In this document: piece by piece, positions 41,190-50,258 of the stretch
How the letters are laid out: each line of letters starts with the position of its first letter
Position numbering within the stretch: position 1 is the stretch's first letter
Source: Anaerolineales bacterium
GTDB lineage: Bacteria; Chloroflexota; Anaerolineae; Anaerolineales; Villigracilaceae
Direction of reading: 5' to 3'
Length of the DNA stretch: 64,000 nucleotides
Assembly (NCBI GenBank): GCA_015075275.1
Contig: JABTUU010000001.1
Span: forward strand, 744,001 to 808,000
Translations under genes and position numbers: made by a program
The notes under the pieces: generated by a model
Database searches by the model: none
Seen by the model: only the letters and a program-made list of their open reading frames with translations
Told to the model about the DNA's origin: nothing

Positions 41190-43048
41190 TCCAAATTCGC
41201 CTTGATAGATTGCGCAGCGCTATCCGGTACGACCGCTTGAAGTTCCTGAAGCGAAGCGTCCCTAATCTTATCTATAGAACCGAAATGTTTCAAGAGCGTT
41301 TTTCTGCGCGTAGGACCTATGCCGGGAATCGAATCCAGAATGGAAGCCATGCCGAGTTTTTGACGTTTTTTACGGTGTGCGGTAATGCCATAGCGGTGCG
41401 CTTCATCTCGGATGCGCTGAACTAAATACAAAGCTTGCGAGTGGCGCGGCAACAGCAGCGAATTAGACTTATGCGGAAAGAAGATCTCTTCGCGCTGCTT
41501 CGCTAAGCCGACGATGGGAATCTTTTCCTCTAAACCGAATTTTCGTAAAACCTCGACAGCGCGCCCTAATTGTCCTTTGCCGCCGTCAATGATGATTAGA
41601 TCGGGCAAAAAGGAAAACGACGCGTCTTTCTTTGCCCCAACTTGATTCGCCGATTCTTCAGCCGAACGCCACCTTCGGAATCGTCTCGTTAGCATTTCTT
41701 CCATCGAGGCGAAGTCGTCTGGTGCGCCGACTACACTTTCGATATTGAAGCGGCGGTAGAGTTTCTTGTCCGCCACGCCCTGCGTAAACACGACCATCGC
41801 GCCGACGATGGCGGTTCCTTGCGTGTTCGATACGTCGTAGCATTCGATGCGGTTAGGCGGTTCTTTGAGGTTAAACGCTTGTTGTATTTCTGCCAACGCC
41901 TGTTCTTGTTTATGCGCGTCTGCCTGCCATTGCGCGCGCAGAGCCGTAAGAGTCTCTGTTGCGTTCTCAGCCGCCATTTCCACCAATTGCCGCGACTGAC
42001 CCCGTTTCGGCACGAGGAACTCGATCTTTTTCCCGCCGCGTTTTGAGCGCAACCATTCGCCAATGATTTTCGCTTCCTCGATCTCTTGCGGCAGCATAAC
42101 TTGCTGCGGAATGCTTGCGGCTTCGGTGTAAAACTGCATGATGAATTGCTTGATCACTTCGGCTTCATCGGTATCCTCGGCGCCTTCCAAGATGAAAGAT
42201 TCGCGTCCGATTAATTTTCCGCCGCGAATGAAGAAGACTTGTACGCAGGCTTCGCCTTCGTCGCGCGCTAGGGCGAGCACGTCGGAATCTTTATATTCTG
42301 TTGAAAAAACGATCTTTTGTCGTTCGGCGACGGATTGAATCGCTTTAAGCTGATCGCGGATCGTAGCGGCTTTTTCGAAGCGCATATCGTTTGACGCTTT
42401 CTGCATATCCGCTTGCAGGCGAGCGACAACCTCTTCGCTGTTGCCATTGAGGAAGTTCATTAAGTCCGAGATCATTTGGCGGTAGGCGGTCTGCGATACT
42501 GCGCCGATACAGGGAGCAAGGCATAATTTAATGTCGTAATACAAACAGGCTCGTTTGTCCTGCCCCGTGATGACGCGATCGCAGGTTAGATAAGGGAAGA
42601 CTCTTCGCAGAGCGTCCAGCGTTTGGTGGACCGCCCATGCCGAAGCGTAAGGACCGAAATAGCGCGAGCCGTCGTCTATCATTTGACGCGTCACTGTAAC
42701 TTTGGGAAATGGATCCGCCCAGTGGACTTTAATGTACGGGTAGCGTTTATCGTCCTTAAGCCGAACGTTGAATTTAGGACGATGCCTCTTGATAAGATTC
42801 ATCTCCAGGATTAACGCTTCGAGCTCAGATCCGACCACGATCCATTCGATGTCGGCGATTTCGCGCGCTAGGCGGCGGGTCTTTGCGTCGTGGCTGGCGT
42901 CTGCATGGAAGTAGGAGCGCACCCGACTTCTTAAATTGACTGCTTTTCCGATGTAGATAATGCGCCCCTCGGAATTTTTCATTAAATAACAACCGGGCTT
43001 TGTTGGAAGCGTAGCGAGAATGCCTTGTAGTTTTTCCGAAACTTTCAT
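41186..43048 (-). CDS. uvrC: Excinuclease ABC subunit C
   Basis: 620 residues. The GIY-YIG nuclease domain starts at ~14 (KPGCYLMKN... IIYIGKAVNLRSRV), which makes the 3' incision. The UVR motif for UvrB binding is near 205-240, the RNase H-like domain for the 5' incision spans ~350-540 (IECYDVSNTQG, LIIDGGKGQL) and a helix-hairpin-helix pair closes it (LDSIPGIGPTRRKTLLKHFG). A TACAAT ends 7 bases before ATG with no ribosome site between, suggesting a leaderless transcript. Confidence 0.96.
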   Translation of the reverse strand: MKVSEKLQGILATLPTKPGCYLMKNSEGRIIYIGKAVNLRSRVRSYFHADASHDAKTRRLAREIADIEWIVVGSELEALILEMNLIKRHRPKFNVRLKDDKRYPYIKVHWADPFPKVTVTRQMIDDGSRYFGPYASAWAVHQTLDALRRVFPYLTCDRVITGQDKRACLYYDIKLCLAPCIGAVSQTAYRQMISDLMNFLNGNSEEVVARLQADMQKASNDMRFEKAATIRDQLKAIQSVAERQKIVFSTEYKDSDVLALARDEGEACVQVFFIRGGKLIGRESFILEGAEDTDEAEVIKQFIMQFYTEAASIPQQVMLPQEIEEAKIIGEWLRSKRGGKKIEFLVPKRGQSRQLVEMAAENATETLTALRAQWQADAHKQEQALAEIQQAFNLKEPPNRIECYDVSNTQGTAIVGAMVVFTQGVADKKLYRRFNIESVVGAPDDFASMEEMLTRRFRRWRSAEESANQVGAKKDASFSFLPDLIIIDGGKGQLGRAVEVLRKFGLEEKIPIVGLAKQREEIFFPHKSNSLLLPRHSQALYLVQRIRDEAHRYGITAHRKKRQKLGMASILDSIPGIGPTRRKTLLKHFGSIDKIRDASLQELQAVVPDSAAQSIKANLE

Positions 43049-43055
43049 GATAAGT

Positions 43056-43061
43056 ATTGTA
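43056..43061 (-). promoter_or_regulatory. -10 box of a probable leaderless promoter before uvrC
   Basis: TACAAT on the minus strand, one change from consensus, ends 7 bases before the uvrC ATG at 43048. No ribosome site is present. A GC palindrome ggcgcgagcgcgcc (43077-43090) lies further upstream, between this and the divergent cinA promoter (TATAAT at 43135-43140). Confidence 0.45.
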
Positions 43062-43165
43062 CTGTATTCTATAGTCGGCGCGAGCGCGCCGGTGGATGGC
43101 CGATGAAGCGCGGACGAAAAGACTCGCCGCCGAGTATAATGCCGTAACTTTACCTGTGAGGTTTG

Positions 43166-43648
43166 ATGGCGAATTTACTCGAAGAACAAATAGGAAGCGC
43201 TTTGCGTGAGCGCGGTTTGAAGATCGCGCTCGCCGAATCGTGCACTGGCGGATTGGCGGGCAGCCGCATTACAGATATGCCCGGCTCCTCTGATTATTTT
43301 CTGGGCAGCCTAGTGGCATACGCTTATGACGCTAAAGCTAATCTCTTAGACGTGTCGTGGAACACTTTAAATACCCATGGCGCGGTCAGTCAGGAGACTG
43401 TGCTAGAGATGGCGCGCGGCGCACGCTCCGCGTTTGGAGCGGATATTGCCGTTTCGATTTCTGGAATCGCGGGTCCGGGCGGCGGATTGCCCGCTAAACC
43501 TGTGGGGACCGTCTGGTTGGGGCTTGTTGCTCCCAATGGAGAATGGGCGCGGATGTTCCAGTTTTCGGGCAGCCGCGTGCAAGTCAAAGCCGCATCGGCG
43601 GACGCGGCTTTGCAGTTTGTGTCGGATTATTTACAAGGAATGGTTTAA
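43166..43648 (+). CDS. pncC: CinA C-terminal domain amidohydrolase (PncC-like)
   Basis: 160 residues, only the C-terminal half of CinA. LAESCTGGLAGSRITDMPGSS near residue 23 is split here: the active-site Ser/Thr pocket lies in ESCTGG, and ISGIAGPGG near 99 and KPVGTVWLGL near 113 complete it. The family removes the amide from nicotinamide mononucleotide, so NAD breakdown products can be reused. ATG 43166 follows gtgagg. TATAAT at 43135-43140 is the probable promoter. Confidence 0.88.
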   Translation: MANLLEEQIGSALRERGLKIALAESCTGGLAGSRITDMPGSSDYFLGSLVAYAYDAKANLLDVSWNTLNTHGAVSQETVLEMARGARSAFGADIAVSISGIAGPGGGLPAKPVGTVWLGLVAPNGEWARMFQFSGSRVQVKAASADAALQFVSDYLQGMV

Positions 43649-43695
43649 CCTACATCCGAATCCGCATTTCTTAAAATTGGAAGACGGAACGGAGG

Positions 43696-44694
43696 TTACA
43701 TTTGCGCAAAAGTGTCGATCAGCAGTTTGAAATTACCGCCGACAGGATAGAGGATCGGGCAGGTGCATCCGCGCTTCTTGTATTCCTCCACCTTGGCTTT
43801 CGCTTCAGAGGGCGTTCCCGAGGCGGTGATGCGATGAACGAGATCGTCTGGCACAAGATGCTTCGCCTTATTGATCTGTTCCTTTGTAGCGGGCCAACCT
43901 AAGATGGATTGAATTTCCGCGATAACGTCTTGTGAAACGCCGGAAGCTTTGGCAATATGAGGTTGCTGCGCAAGATATTGACAGAGCAATTCCTTAGTGT
44001 ACTCGATGGCTTTATCGTGATCTTCGTCTACCGAGCAAACGATGAGTTGCGGGCGATCGAAGTCGTCGAGGTTGCGCCTCGATTTTTTCAAACCTTTTTC
44101 CAGCAGCGCCAGCGCGTTATCGTTATATTCCGGCGGAACGCAGTAGTTCAACACTACGCCGTCGGCAATTTCGCCAGTCATTTCCATCATAGCGTCGCCG
44201 GTCGCGCCGATCATGATAGGCACGTTGCGCGGTTCGCGGCGACCATGCACTACGTCCAATTCGATCCCGTCCACGCGATGAAATTCGCCGTGAAATGTGA
44301 CGCGTTCCATATTCAATAGCCGCCGCAAGACCTCGACGGTTTCGCGCATGGCGAGCAACGGGCGCTTGCGTTCGATGCCCACGTTCTTCGCCAGCGGATC
44401 CCACCACGCGCCAATTCCGCACATAATGCGATTCGGCGCCAGGTCGTCAAGCGTGAGCAGCGTGGCTGCCAGCAAGCCAATATTGCGCGTCCAGTTGTTG
44501 ATCACGCCCGAACCGACCTTGATGCGTTCGGTAACAGCCGCATACGCCGCCATTGGCACAATAGCGTCGCGCACCAAACGCGATTCGGCTTGCCAAACGG
44601 CTTCAAATCCCTTTTCTTCGGCATATCGCGCGTAATCCAATCCGTCGCGCAGGTCGTGCGAGTCTTGCAGATAAAGCGCCACGCGTTCAGGCAT
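43696..44694 (-). CDS. LLM class F420-dependent oxidoreductase
   Basis: 332 residues of the luciferase-like monooxygenase fold in its F420-dependent branch (similar to Mer and F420-dependent glucose-6-phosphate dehydrogenase). Marks are [10 protein letters not shown] near residue 29, [12 protein letters not shown] near 60, [12 protein letters not shown] near 90 and [23 protein letters not shown] split at ~137. It starts with a strong ribosome site (aaggaggacaag). It lies at the end of the F420 synthesis run, which supports the cofactor. Its substrate is unknown. Confidence 0.87.
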   Translation of the reverse strand: MPERVALYLQDSHDLRDGLDYARYAEEKGFEAVWQAESRLVRDAIVPMAAYAAVTERIKVGSGVINNWTRNIGLLAATLLTLDDLAPNRIMCGIGAWWDPLAKNVGIERKRPLLAMRETVEVLRRLLNMERVTFHGEFHRVDGIELDVVHGRREPRNVPIMIGATGDAMMEMTGEIADGVVLNYCVPPEYNDNALALLEKGLKKSRRNLDDFDRPQLIVCSVDEDHDKAIEYTKELLCQYLAQQPHIAKASGVSQDVIAEIQSILGWPATKEQINKAKHLVPDDLVHRITASGTPSEAKAKVEEYKKRGCTCPILYPVGGNFKLLIDTFAQM

Positions 44695-44758
44695 CTTGTC
44701 CTCCTTGTGCTTTGTAGAAAATAGTATGCGTCTTGATTATACCGTTTGTTGAAGCGCG

Positions 44759-45382
44759 TTATTCCAATAATTCCTGTAAGAGGGAATTTTCCATATGTTT
44801 GACAATCTCAAGATCTTCGGGAGTGTCTAGGTCTAATGCAAGCGAGGGCGAATCTACGATTTCGAGGCGAGCCCCTGCTTGTTTTGCTAATTCGCTATGG
44901 CGCTGGAAGGAGTCTTCTCCGAAGGCGTATTCTATTAAGCCGGCGGGTGAAATAACCAGCGCGTTTGTGCCGCGTTTATGCCGATCGGGCGCAATTGCCA
45001 CGACTGGCGGTTTTACAGCGCGATCAAGGAGTGCGCGAATGTCTTCCGTTGTGATGAGCGGCAGATCGGCTGGAAGAATTAGAATGCCGAGCGCGCGTCC
45101 CGCTTGTGCCGCGATCGTTGCGCGTTGGAGAGCCGCGTTCAAATGCGGCGTTCCTTCTTCTTGCACTGTGCGCGCGTCGTATTGACGAGCAAGGTTTAAT
45201 GCCAGAGGATCGCGGCTGATGACAAGCACCTTCGTGATTTCTTTTAAAGCGGAAAGCGTGTTAAGCGTATGTTCTAACAGCGCGTGATTTAATTGAGTTC
45301 GTTCGTCTTCCGACAGCATTCCAGCTAGGCGAGATTTCCCGCGCCGTAATGGTTTTACAGGGACAATCGCCCAGATGGTCAT
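44759..45382 (-). CDS. cofC: 2-phospho-L-lactate (or PEP) guanylyltransferase
   Basis: 207 residues of the CofC/FbiD nucleotidyltransferase family. IVPVKPLRRGKSRLAG at residues 6-21 binds the nucleotide, LILPADLPLI near 99 holds the metal Asp, and ALDLDTPEDLE near 186 is also conserved. It activates phosphoenolpyruvate or 2-phospholactate with GTP for CofD. The frame is open upstream inside cofD, but ATG 45382, overlapping the cofD stop as ATGA, gives the family start. Confidence 0.92.
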   Translation of the reverse strand: MTIWAIVPVKPLRRGKSRLAGMLSEDERTQLNHALLEHTLNTLSALKEITKVLVISRDPLALNLARQYDARTVQEEGTPHLNAALQRATIAAQAGRALGILILPADLPLITTEDIRALLDRAVKPPVVAIAPDRHKRGTNALVISPAGLIEYAFGEDSFQRHSELAKQAGARLEIVDSPSLALDLDTPEDLEIVKHMENSLLQELLE

Positions 45383-46299
45383 ACGCTCGCTCCGATGAAG
45401 TGTAAGACTTCGCTTGCTAATTGTTTTCGATCCATGTGATTTGCCATGAAAGTGTTCGTTGCGAGCGCCTGTATATTTAAGGCGTTGATGCTCGCGAGCA
45501 GCGGCGCGTCGAGACGATCGATGACAAAGTGAGTAATCGTGCCGTGATAATGGTTGGCGATTGCCAGCGCGGAAGGCTCGACTCCCAGTTCGCGATACAT
45601 TTTTGCGGCGGGTCCTTTGATCGCTTCGCCGCCGATGATGGGTGAGACGGCGACGACTGGCTTTCCCGCTGGGATGGAAATAATGTTCCGGATTGGATCT
45701 ACGCTCACCCACGGATTCGACGGACAGATGACGATTGCGTCGGCGGATTGGAGCGCCTCTTGCGCCCCTGCAGCGGGTTTAGCCTTGTCGGCGCCTTCAA
45801 ATCGGAAGCCTGTCACTTTCGGCGCGCAGCGGCGATGGACGAAGTATTCTTGAAAAGCGAGTTCGCCCTCGTCTGTAGCGACTATGGTGCGCACAGGTTG
45901 ATCGGACATCGGTAGGACGGCGTGTTGAACGCCCCAGGCTTTGCAGAAATCGCTTGTGATCTGGCTGAGCGAATCGCCCGCTTTCAACCGCCGTGTTCGT
46001 TCGAGATGCGTTCCCAGATCTTTATCGCCCAGATTGAACCAGTCTATGCCGCCCAGCGCGGCGGCGCTTTTGATCGTGTTCCACGTTTCATTCACGCGTC
46101 CCCAACCCGTTTCGGGGTTTGCCAACCCCGCCAGCGTGTAGCAGACTGTGTCTAGATCGGGACAAATATATAAACCATAGTGTTCAAAATCGTCGCCTGT
46201 ATTGACGATGATAGTTAGTTCTTGCGGTGAAAGTATTTGGGCGAGTCCGTGCGCAAGCTTCGCGCCGCCGACCCCGCCTGCGAGAGCGACGATTCTCAT
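45379..46299 (-). CDS. cofD: 2-phospho-L-lactate transferase
   Basis: 306 residues. CofD/FbiA joins the activated phospho-three-carbon unit to FO, giving F420-0 or dehydro-F420-0. ALAGGVGGAKLAHGL at residues 5-19 is the diagnostic nucleotide loop; VNTGDDFEHYGLYICPDLDT near 33 is split as NTGDDFEHYGL and CPDLDTV, and PSNPWVSVDPI near 186 completes the site. It overlaps by ATGA at both ends with its neighbours, so four F420 genes are tightly coupled. Confidence 0.94.
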   Translation of the reverse strand: MRIVALAGGVGGAKLAHGLAQILSPQELTIIVNTGDDFEHYGLYICPDLDTVCYTLAGLANPETGWGRVNETWNTIKSAAALGGIDWFNLGDKDLGTHLERTRRLKAGDSLSQITSDFCKAWGVQHAVLPMSDQPVRTIVATDEGELAFQEYFVHRRCAPKVTGFRFEGADKAKPAAGAQEALQSADAIVICPSNPWVSVDPIRNIISIPAGKPVVAVSPIIGGEAIKGPAAKMYRELGVEPSALAIANHYHGTITHFVIDRLDAPLLASINALNIQALATNTFMANHMDRKQLASEVLHFIGASV

Positions 46300-46910
46300 A
46301 AATAGAGTGTGATGTCTTGAAGCGGTTTTCTTTCTCGCGCTTCAGGAATCTGCTGAGGATATCCGATAAAAATCATGCCTTGCGGTTCCCAAACTTCGGG
46401 CAAGTGTAACGCCTGTTGAATGGCTGTTTGCGCGAAGAGGGGCCAGCACGCCCAAACTCCACCGAGACCTTCGGCGTGCGCGGCAAGCAGAAGTTGCATT
46501 CCAGCTGCCGCAACGGATTGCACAGTCATGCGAAACTCCGCTTTGACGCGCCGGCGGTCGGAGTAAACGTTCATCTCTGTCATGTCGAGGCAGAGAAGAA
46601 CGATCGTCGGCGCGGAGAGAATGCGATCTTTGGAGCGTTGTATTTGCTGTTGAATTTGCCCGGACGGAACGCCGTCACCTTCGAGATCGCGTTGAAAGTC
46701 CGTTGCCATCGCGTCAGCGAGTTTGGTCTTGGCTGGTGCGTCTGCCAGAATGGCGAAGCGCCATGGCTGACGATGGTGCGCCGAAGGGGCGTATGTAGCG
46801 GTGGTGAGAATCGCCGTGAGGACCGATTCCGGCACAGGGTCTGGTTTGAAGCGGCGGATCGAACGACGAGTCCGCAGAAAGCGATGCAGGTTATCCGTGG
46901 TCGTGGACAT
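46296..46910 (-). CDS. Nitroreductase of the FbiB C-terminal type (dehydro-F420-0 reductase candidate)
   Basis: 204 residues, a flavin-binding nitroreductase fold. RTRRSIRRFKPDPVP near residue 13 and TYAPSAHHRQPWRF near 39 match the C-terminal domain of actinobacterial FbiB. In that protein this domain reduces dehydro-F420-0 to F420-0, the step needed when PEP is the starting compound. Here it is a separate protein, with cofE encoded apart. ATG 46910 is chosen as the family start; the frame is open upstream inside the PPOX gene. It overlaps cofD by ATGA. Confidence 0.82.
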   Translation of the reverse strand: MSTTTDNLHRFLRTRRSIRRFKPDPVPESVLTAILTTATYAPSAHHRQPWRFAILADAPAKTKLADAMATDFQRDLEGDGVPSGQIQQQIQRSKDRILSAPTIVLLCLDMTEMNVYSDRRRVKAEFRMTVQSVAAAGMQLLLAAHAEGLGGVWACWPLFAQTAIQQALHLPEVWEPQGMIFIGYPQQIPEARERKPLQDITLYL

Positions 46911-47283
46911 GCGTCGGCTTGATCTTGAAGATGACTCGTTTCTGTCCCTCGGCAAGTTTCCATGGCTCGCCGCTGTAGCGGAGCGATAGTTGCGTGATAT
47001 GTTCTTCGGCACCTTCTTCAGTGAAGCCGATGACTTCGCCGCGAATGCCGATGTAACGATAAGGATTGCTGGGGTCTGAAATAACAGCCGCCACGTCTTT
47101 GCGCGCTTTCATATTTTTATCTTTTAAGCGTCCTTCGGCAGTGTTGATTAAAATATAGTCGTCGTCTACGCTGAACCAAACGGGCGTTAGTTGCGGCGAA
47201 CCGTCGGACATTACCGTGGCGAGATAGAGAAACGCCTTCGAGTCGGCGTTAATCAAGTCTTGAAACTTTGTAGCGATGGTCAT
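46891..47283 (-). CDS. PPOX class F420-dependent oxidoreductase
   Basis: 130 residues, split-barrel flavin/deazaflavin-binding fold (FLYLATVMSDGSPQLTPVWF near residue 19 is split as LATVMSDGSPQ and TPVWFSVD; INTAEGRLKDKNM near 46; VAAVISDPSNPYRYIGIRG near 64 as DPSNPYRYIGIRG). It is one of the small enzymes that use reduced F420 on unknown substrates. It overlaps the FbiB-C-type gene by 20 bases. The His-rich C-terminus (THVHDHG) could bind metal. Confidence 0.85.
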   Translation of the reverse strand: MTIATKFQDLINADSKAFLYLATVMSDGSPQLTPVWFSVDDDYILINTAEGRLKDKNMKARKDVAAVISDPSNPYRYIGIRGEVIGFTEEGAEEHITQLSLRYSGEPWKLAEGQKRVIFKIKPTHVHDHG

Positions 47284-47341
47284 GGAATCTCCTTCTAAAG
47301 CGAATATGAGGGCAGTGTATCAGGGTAGAGTAAGAATCTTG

Positions 47342-48151
47342 TTAGCGAAACAAATCTTGTTCTTTGGGGCGGATCAATTCTTTGAGAGACGCTTCGCGCA
47401 ATGGGTAGGGAAATCCGCGCGCATGCACAACCGGCGTGCCTTCGGCGGCTTGGCCCATCATTAACGATGCGGCGGCGGCGAGTTCATCTGCTGCGCCGAC
47501 CGTCGTAACTTGCAGCGTGTATCCAAGTAGATCGGGTTTGCCGCGCAGGTCTTCGAGGCCGGGCATCCCTGCAATGCCGATCGCTACGCCGACTGTGCCG
47601 TTGCGCCATGCGCGCCCATGTGAGTCGATAATCAGAACGCCGATGCGTTTTCCTGTTTCAACGTGAATTGCGTTGCGGATCTCTTCCGCGCTTCGATCTG
47701 GCGCGATGGGGAGCAAGAGAACCCAGTCTTCATGATCTAGATTGCCGAGGTCTTCAGAGTCCTCGACGAGTTTTATTGGAGAAGGGGGATTCACATTGGA
47801 ATGATCGATGCCCGCGTTAGCGCAGACGAAACCGAGTCTATGTTCGACGATGATCGCTCCGAGGCGCGAACGTAAGACTTCTGCGCTTTCTTGTAGAATC
47901 AACTCGACGAGACGCGGGTCCTTATCGGTTTGCACAGCAAGGCGGATGGCGCGTTGCGAGGGCGCGATGTCTGCCAGATTAACTGTGCGTCCTTCCGCTT
48001 TAGAGACGATCTTCTGCGCGAGGATAAGAATGTCGCCGTCTTGCAGCGAAATGCGATTCTGTTCCAACGCTTTACAGATAATATCCGCCAGGTTGTCGTT
48101 GCGGCGGATGAGCGGGATACCTGAGAGAGGCGTAAGGGTGAGGGATGTCAT
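47342..48151 (-). CDS. cofE: Coenzyme F420-0:L-glutamate ligase
   Basis: 269 residues of the CofE family, stand-alone as in archaea and not fused to a nitroreductase as in actinobacterial FbiB. LQDGDILILAQKIVSKAEGR near residue 36 is conserved (ILAQKIVSKAEGR), CANAGIDHSNV near 109 binds GTP/metal and LIIDSHGRAWRNGTVGVAIG near 175 as IDSHGRAWRNG. It adds one or more gamma-linked glutamates to F420-0 with GTP. It is separated from the PPOX gene by 58 bases. Confidence 0.93.
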   Translation of the reverse strand: MTSLTLTPLSGIPLIRRNDNLADIICKALEQNRISLQDGDILILAQKIVSKAEGRTVNLADIAPSQRAIRLAVQTDKDPRLVELILQESAEVLRSRLGAIIVEHRLGFVCANAGIDHSNVNPPSPIKLVEDSEDLGNLDHEDWVLLLPIAPDRSAEEIRNAIHVETGKRIGVLIIDSHGRAWRNGTVGVAIGIAGMPGLEDLRGKPDLLGYTLQVTTVGAADELAAAASLMMGQAAEGTPVVHARGFPYPLREASLKELIRPKEQDLFR

Positions 48152-48219
48152 AATAACTGCGGTCAGGCGATGCCTGCGCGCCGCCTAAACTCTGAAATGA
48201 TAGCGCTATTGAGCGTTTC

Positions 48220-48912
48220 TTATCTCTTATTTGTCGCGCCCGTGATCTTAATCCCCGCATGGGTGGAACCGTATTGTTTGTTGATGTTGATCAGCACGCT
48301 GGTTAAGCCTTCCAGCACGACGGAGTTTTCGATGGGGCCCGCGTCCCAGCCTGTCAGTCCGGCGGCTTCGACCAGTTTGAGGGCTTCTACGCGCGCGGCT
48401 TTGCTCGTGCCTGCCACTAATACGTCGCATTCTACGTCCTCGTCTTTCAGCAAATGCTCATGCGAGATGTTTTGGAACGCGGCGACCACTTCCACGCCTT
48501 CGCCGACGATGTCCTTCGCCTCTTGCGCGGCGGAGCCAGCCGCGGGCATTTGCACTTTAGAAACCTTCGGCGGAACAAGCGGCACGGTCACGTCAATGAG
48601 GATTTTCCCTGCGAGAACGTCTTTGACGCTTTCGAGCGTGTCGCGGTGCGCGGCGTACGGCACGGTCAATACTACGATATCCGCAAGTTGCGCGGCTTCT
48701 TGGTTGAATGCGCCAACCGCCGATGCTGAACCATCCAACATTTCTACGATTTCGGAGGCGGCGGTTACCGCCCGCTCGGAGGAGCGCGAGCCGATTAATA
48801 CTTTGTATCCCGCTTTTGCCCAACGATAGGCGAGTCCTTTGCCTTCTTTGCCTGTGCCGCCGAGAACGGCGATGGTTAATAATAACGGCTCTTTGATTTC
48901 GCTAGTTGTCAT
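48220..48912 (-). CDS. npdG: NADPH-dependent F420 reductase
   Basis: 230 residues. A Rossmann domain begins at ~12 (TIAVLGGTGKEGKGLAYRWA, the NADP loop), followed by IGSRSSERA near 40, VVLTVPYAAHRDTL near 80 and IDVTVPLVPPKV near 108. It moves hydride between NADPH and F420, linking the deazaflavin pool to general metabolism. ATG 48912 comes one base after the stop of the SsnA-like gene and is preceded by gtgag within that gene's end. Confidence 0.92.
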   Translation of the reverse strand: MTTSEIKEPLLLTIAVLGGTGKEGKGLAYRWAKAGYKVLIGSRSSERAVTAASEIVEMLDGSASAVGAFNQEAAQLADIVVLTVPYAAHRDTLESVKDVLAGKILIDVTVPLVPPKVSKVQMPAAGSAAQEAKDIVGEGVEVVAAFQNISHEHLLKDEDVECDVLVAGTSKAARVEALKLVEAAGLTGWDAGPIENSVVLEGLTSVLININKQYGSTHAGIKITGATNKR

Positions 48913-48913
48913 C

Positions 48914-50257
48914 TCACGCTGCCTTTGCGACTTCCTTTTGATAACGTTCCCAAACTTTTGGCGCGATCTCCAGCGCTTTGGCGGCGATCTCCGCTTCATC
49001 GAGCGTGAGTAATTCGCGGTCTTTCATTAATACTTTACCGGCAACGATCGTTGTAGCGATCATGCTTTGCTGGAAACCGAAGAGAATATGCCATGGCAGG
49101 TTGTCTTCGGTAAGCGGCGTGACCGGATGGTAATCCACGAAGATCAGGTCGGCGAATGCGCCTGCGTTTATCTCTCCGATGGCGGCGGCTGAAAAGAAGG
49201 TATTTGCCAGCGCGGCGTTATTGTAGATCGCCATTTGGGCAATGTCGTACCCGCCCATGCGGCGCGGGTCGCGATGATGGACTTTGTGAAGCAGATAGGC
49301 GGTTTTCCACTCTTCCCACATGGCGTTTGAGAAACCGTCATTACCGAGGCAGACTTTGATTCCCGCACGCATCATGGATTCGACCTGCGCGACGCCGACG
49401 CCGTTGTTCATGTTTGAGCGCGGTTGGTGCGAAAGCCATGTTCCCGTTTCGGCGATCAGTTCCATTTCGCGCGCGTCGAAGTGGACTCCGTGCGCGGCGA
49501 TCGTGTTGGGTCCGAGGATGTTGTGTTTTTGCAAACGATCTACTGCGCGCAACCCGGATTTATTCAGGCTGTCGTACTCGTCCGATTCATGTTCGGCAAC
49601 GTGAACGTGAAAGCCGCATTCATCCGGCGCGGCTGTGCGGCACGACTCTAGCGAGGTGTCTGAAAGCGTCAGGCTGGCGTGTAAGCCGAATGTCGCGGCG
49701 AGAAGCGGGCTTTTTGTTTTCTTGATGAAACGGACGTTTTCGCGCATCCCCGCCTTCATTTTTGCTTCTCCATCGCGGTCGGTCACTTCATAACATAGAG
49801 CGGCGCGCAATCCCGATTTTTCGACGGCTTCGCCGATAATATCAAGCGAGCCGTCAATGGCGTTGGGCGAAGCGTGATGGTCAATCAGCGTTGTCGTGCC
49901 GTGACGGATCGCGTCTACGAGGCAGGGGAGGACCGAGTATTGAACGCTTTCCGCGTCAAGCGAACGATCGAGAGGCCACCATAATTTTTGCAGAATCTCG
50001 GGAAAATCTTTCGGGGCGGGAGCGGGGATCGCCAAGCCGCGCGAGAAGGTACTGTAGAAATGTGTATGAGCGCAGATATTGCCCGGCATGACATATTGCC
50101 CGCGCGCATCGAGCGTCGCTTCGTTTGGATATTTTTTCAATAGGTCGGTGCGCTTGCCGATTTCTTTGATGCGGTCGTTTTCGATGAGAACGGCATGATC
50201 GGCGAGGATACGGTTGGGTTGCCCCCATGTGATGAGAGTTGCATTAATAATAAGCAT
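48914..50257 (-). CDS. ssnA: SsnA-like amidohydrolase
   Basis: 447 residues of the metal-dependent amidohydrolase superfamily. Metal ligands are in CAHTHFYSTFSRG near residue 63, HVHVAEHE near 217, AAHGVHFD near 257 and GNDGFSNAMWEEWK near 305. The N-terminal part (LWWPLDRSLD, LIDHHASPNAIDGSL) follows the E. coli SsnA protein closely, and LSHQPRSNMNNGVGV near 285 does too. In enterobacteria SsnA lies with selenium-dependent molybdenum hydroxylase genes. Here it is inside an F420 run, one base upstream of npdG and one base after the NACHT gene. Its exact substrate is not known. Confidence 0.85.
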   Translation of the reverse strand: MLIINATLITWGQPNRILADHAVLIENDRIKEIGKRTDLLKKYPNEATLDARGQYVMPGNICAHTHFYSTFSRGLAIPAPAPKDFPEILQKLWWPLDRSLDAESVQYSVLPCLVDAIRHGTTTLIDHHASPNAIDGSLDIIGEAVEKSGLRAALCYEVTDRDGEAKMKAGMRENVRFIKKTKSPLLAATFGLHASLTLSDTSLESCRTAAPDECGFHVHVAEHESDEYDSLNKSGLRAVDRLQKHNILGPNTIAAHGVHFDAREMELIAETGTWLSHQPRSNMNNGVGVAQVESMMRAGIKVCLGNDGFSNAMWEEWKTAYLLHKVHHRDPRRMGGYDIAQMAIYNNAALANTFFSAAAIGEINAGAFADLIFVDYHPVTPLTEDNLPWHILFGFQQSMIATTIVAGKVLMKDRELLTLDEAEIAAKALEIAPKVWERYQKEVAKAA

Positions 50258-50258
50258 A

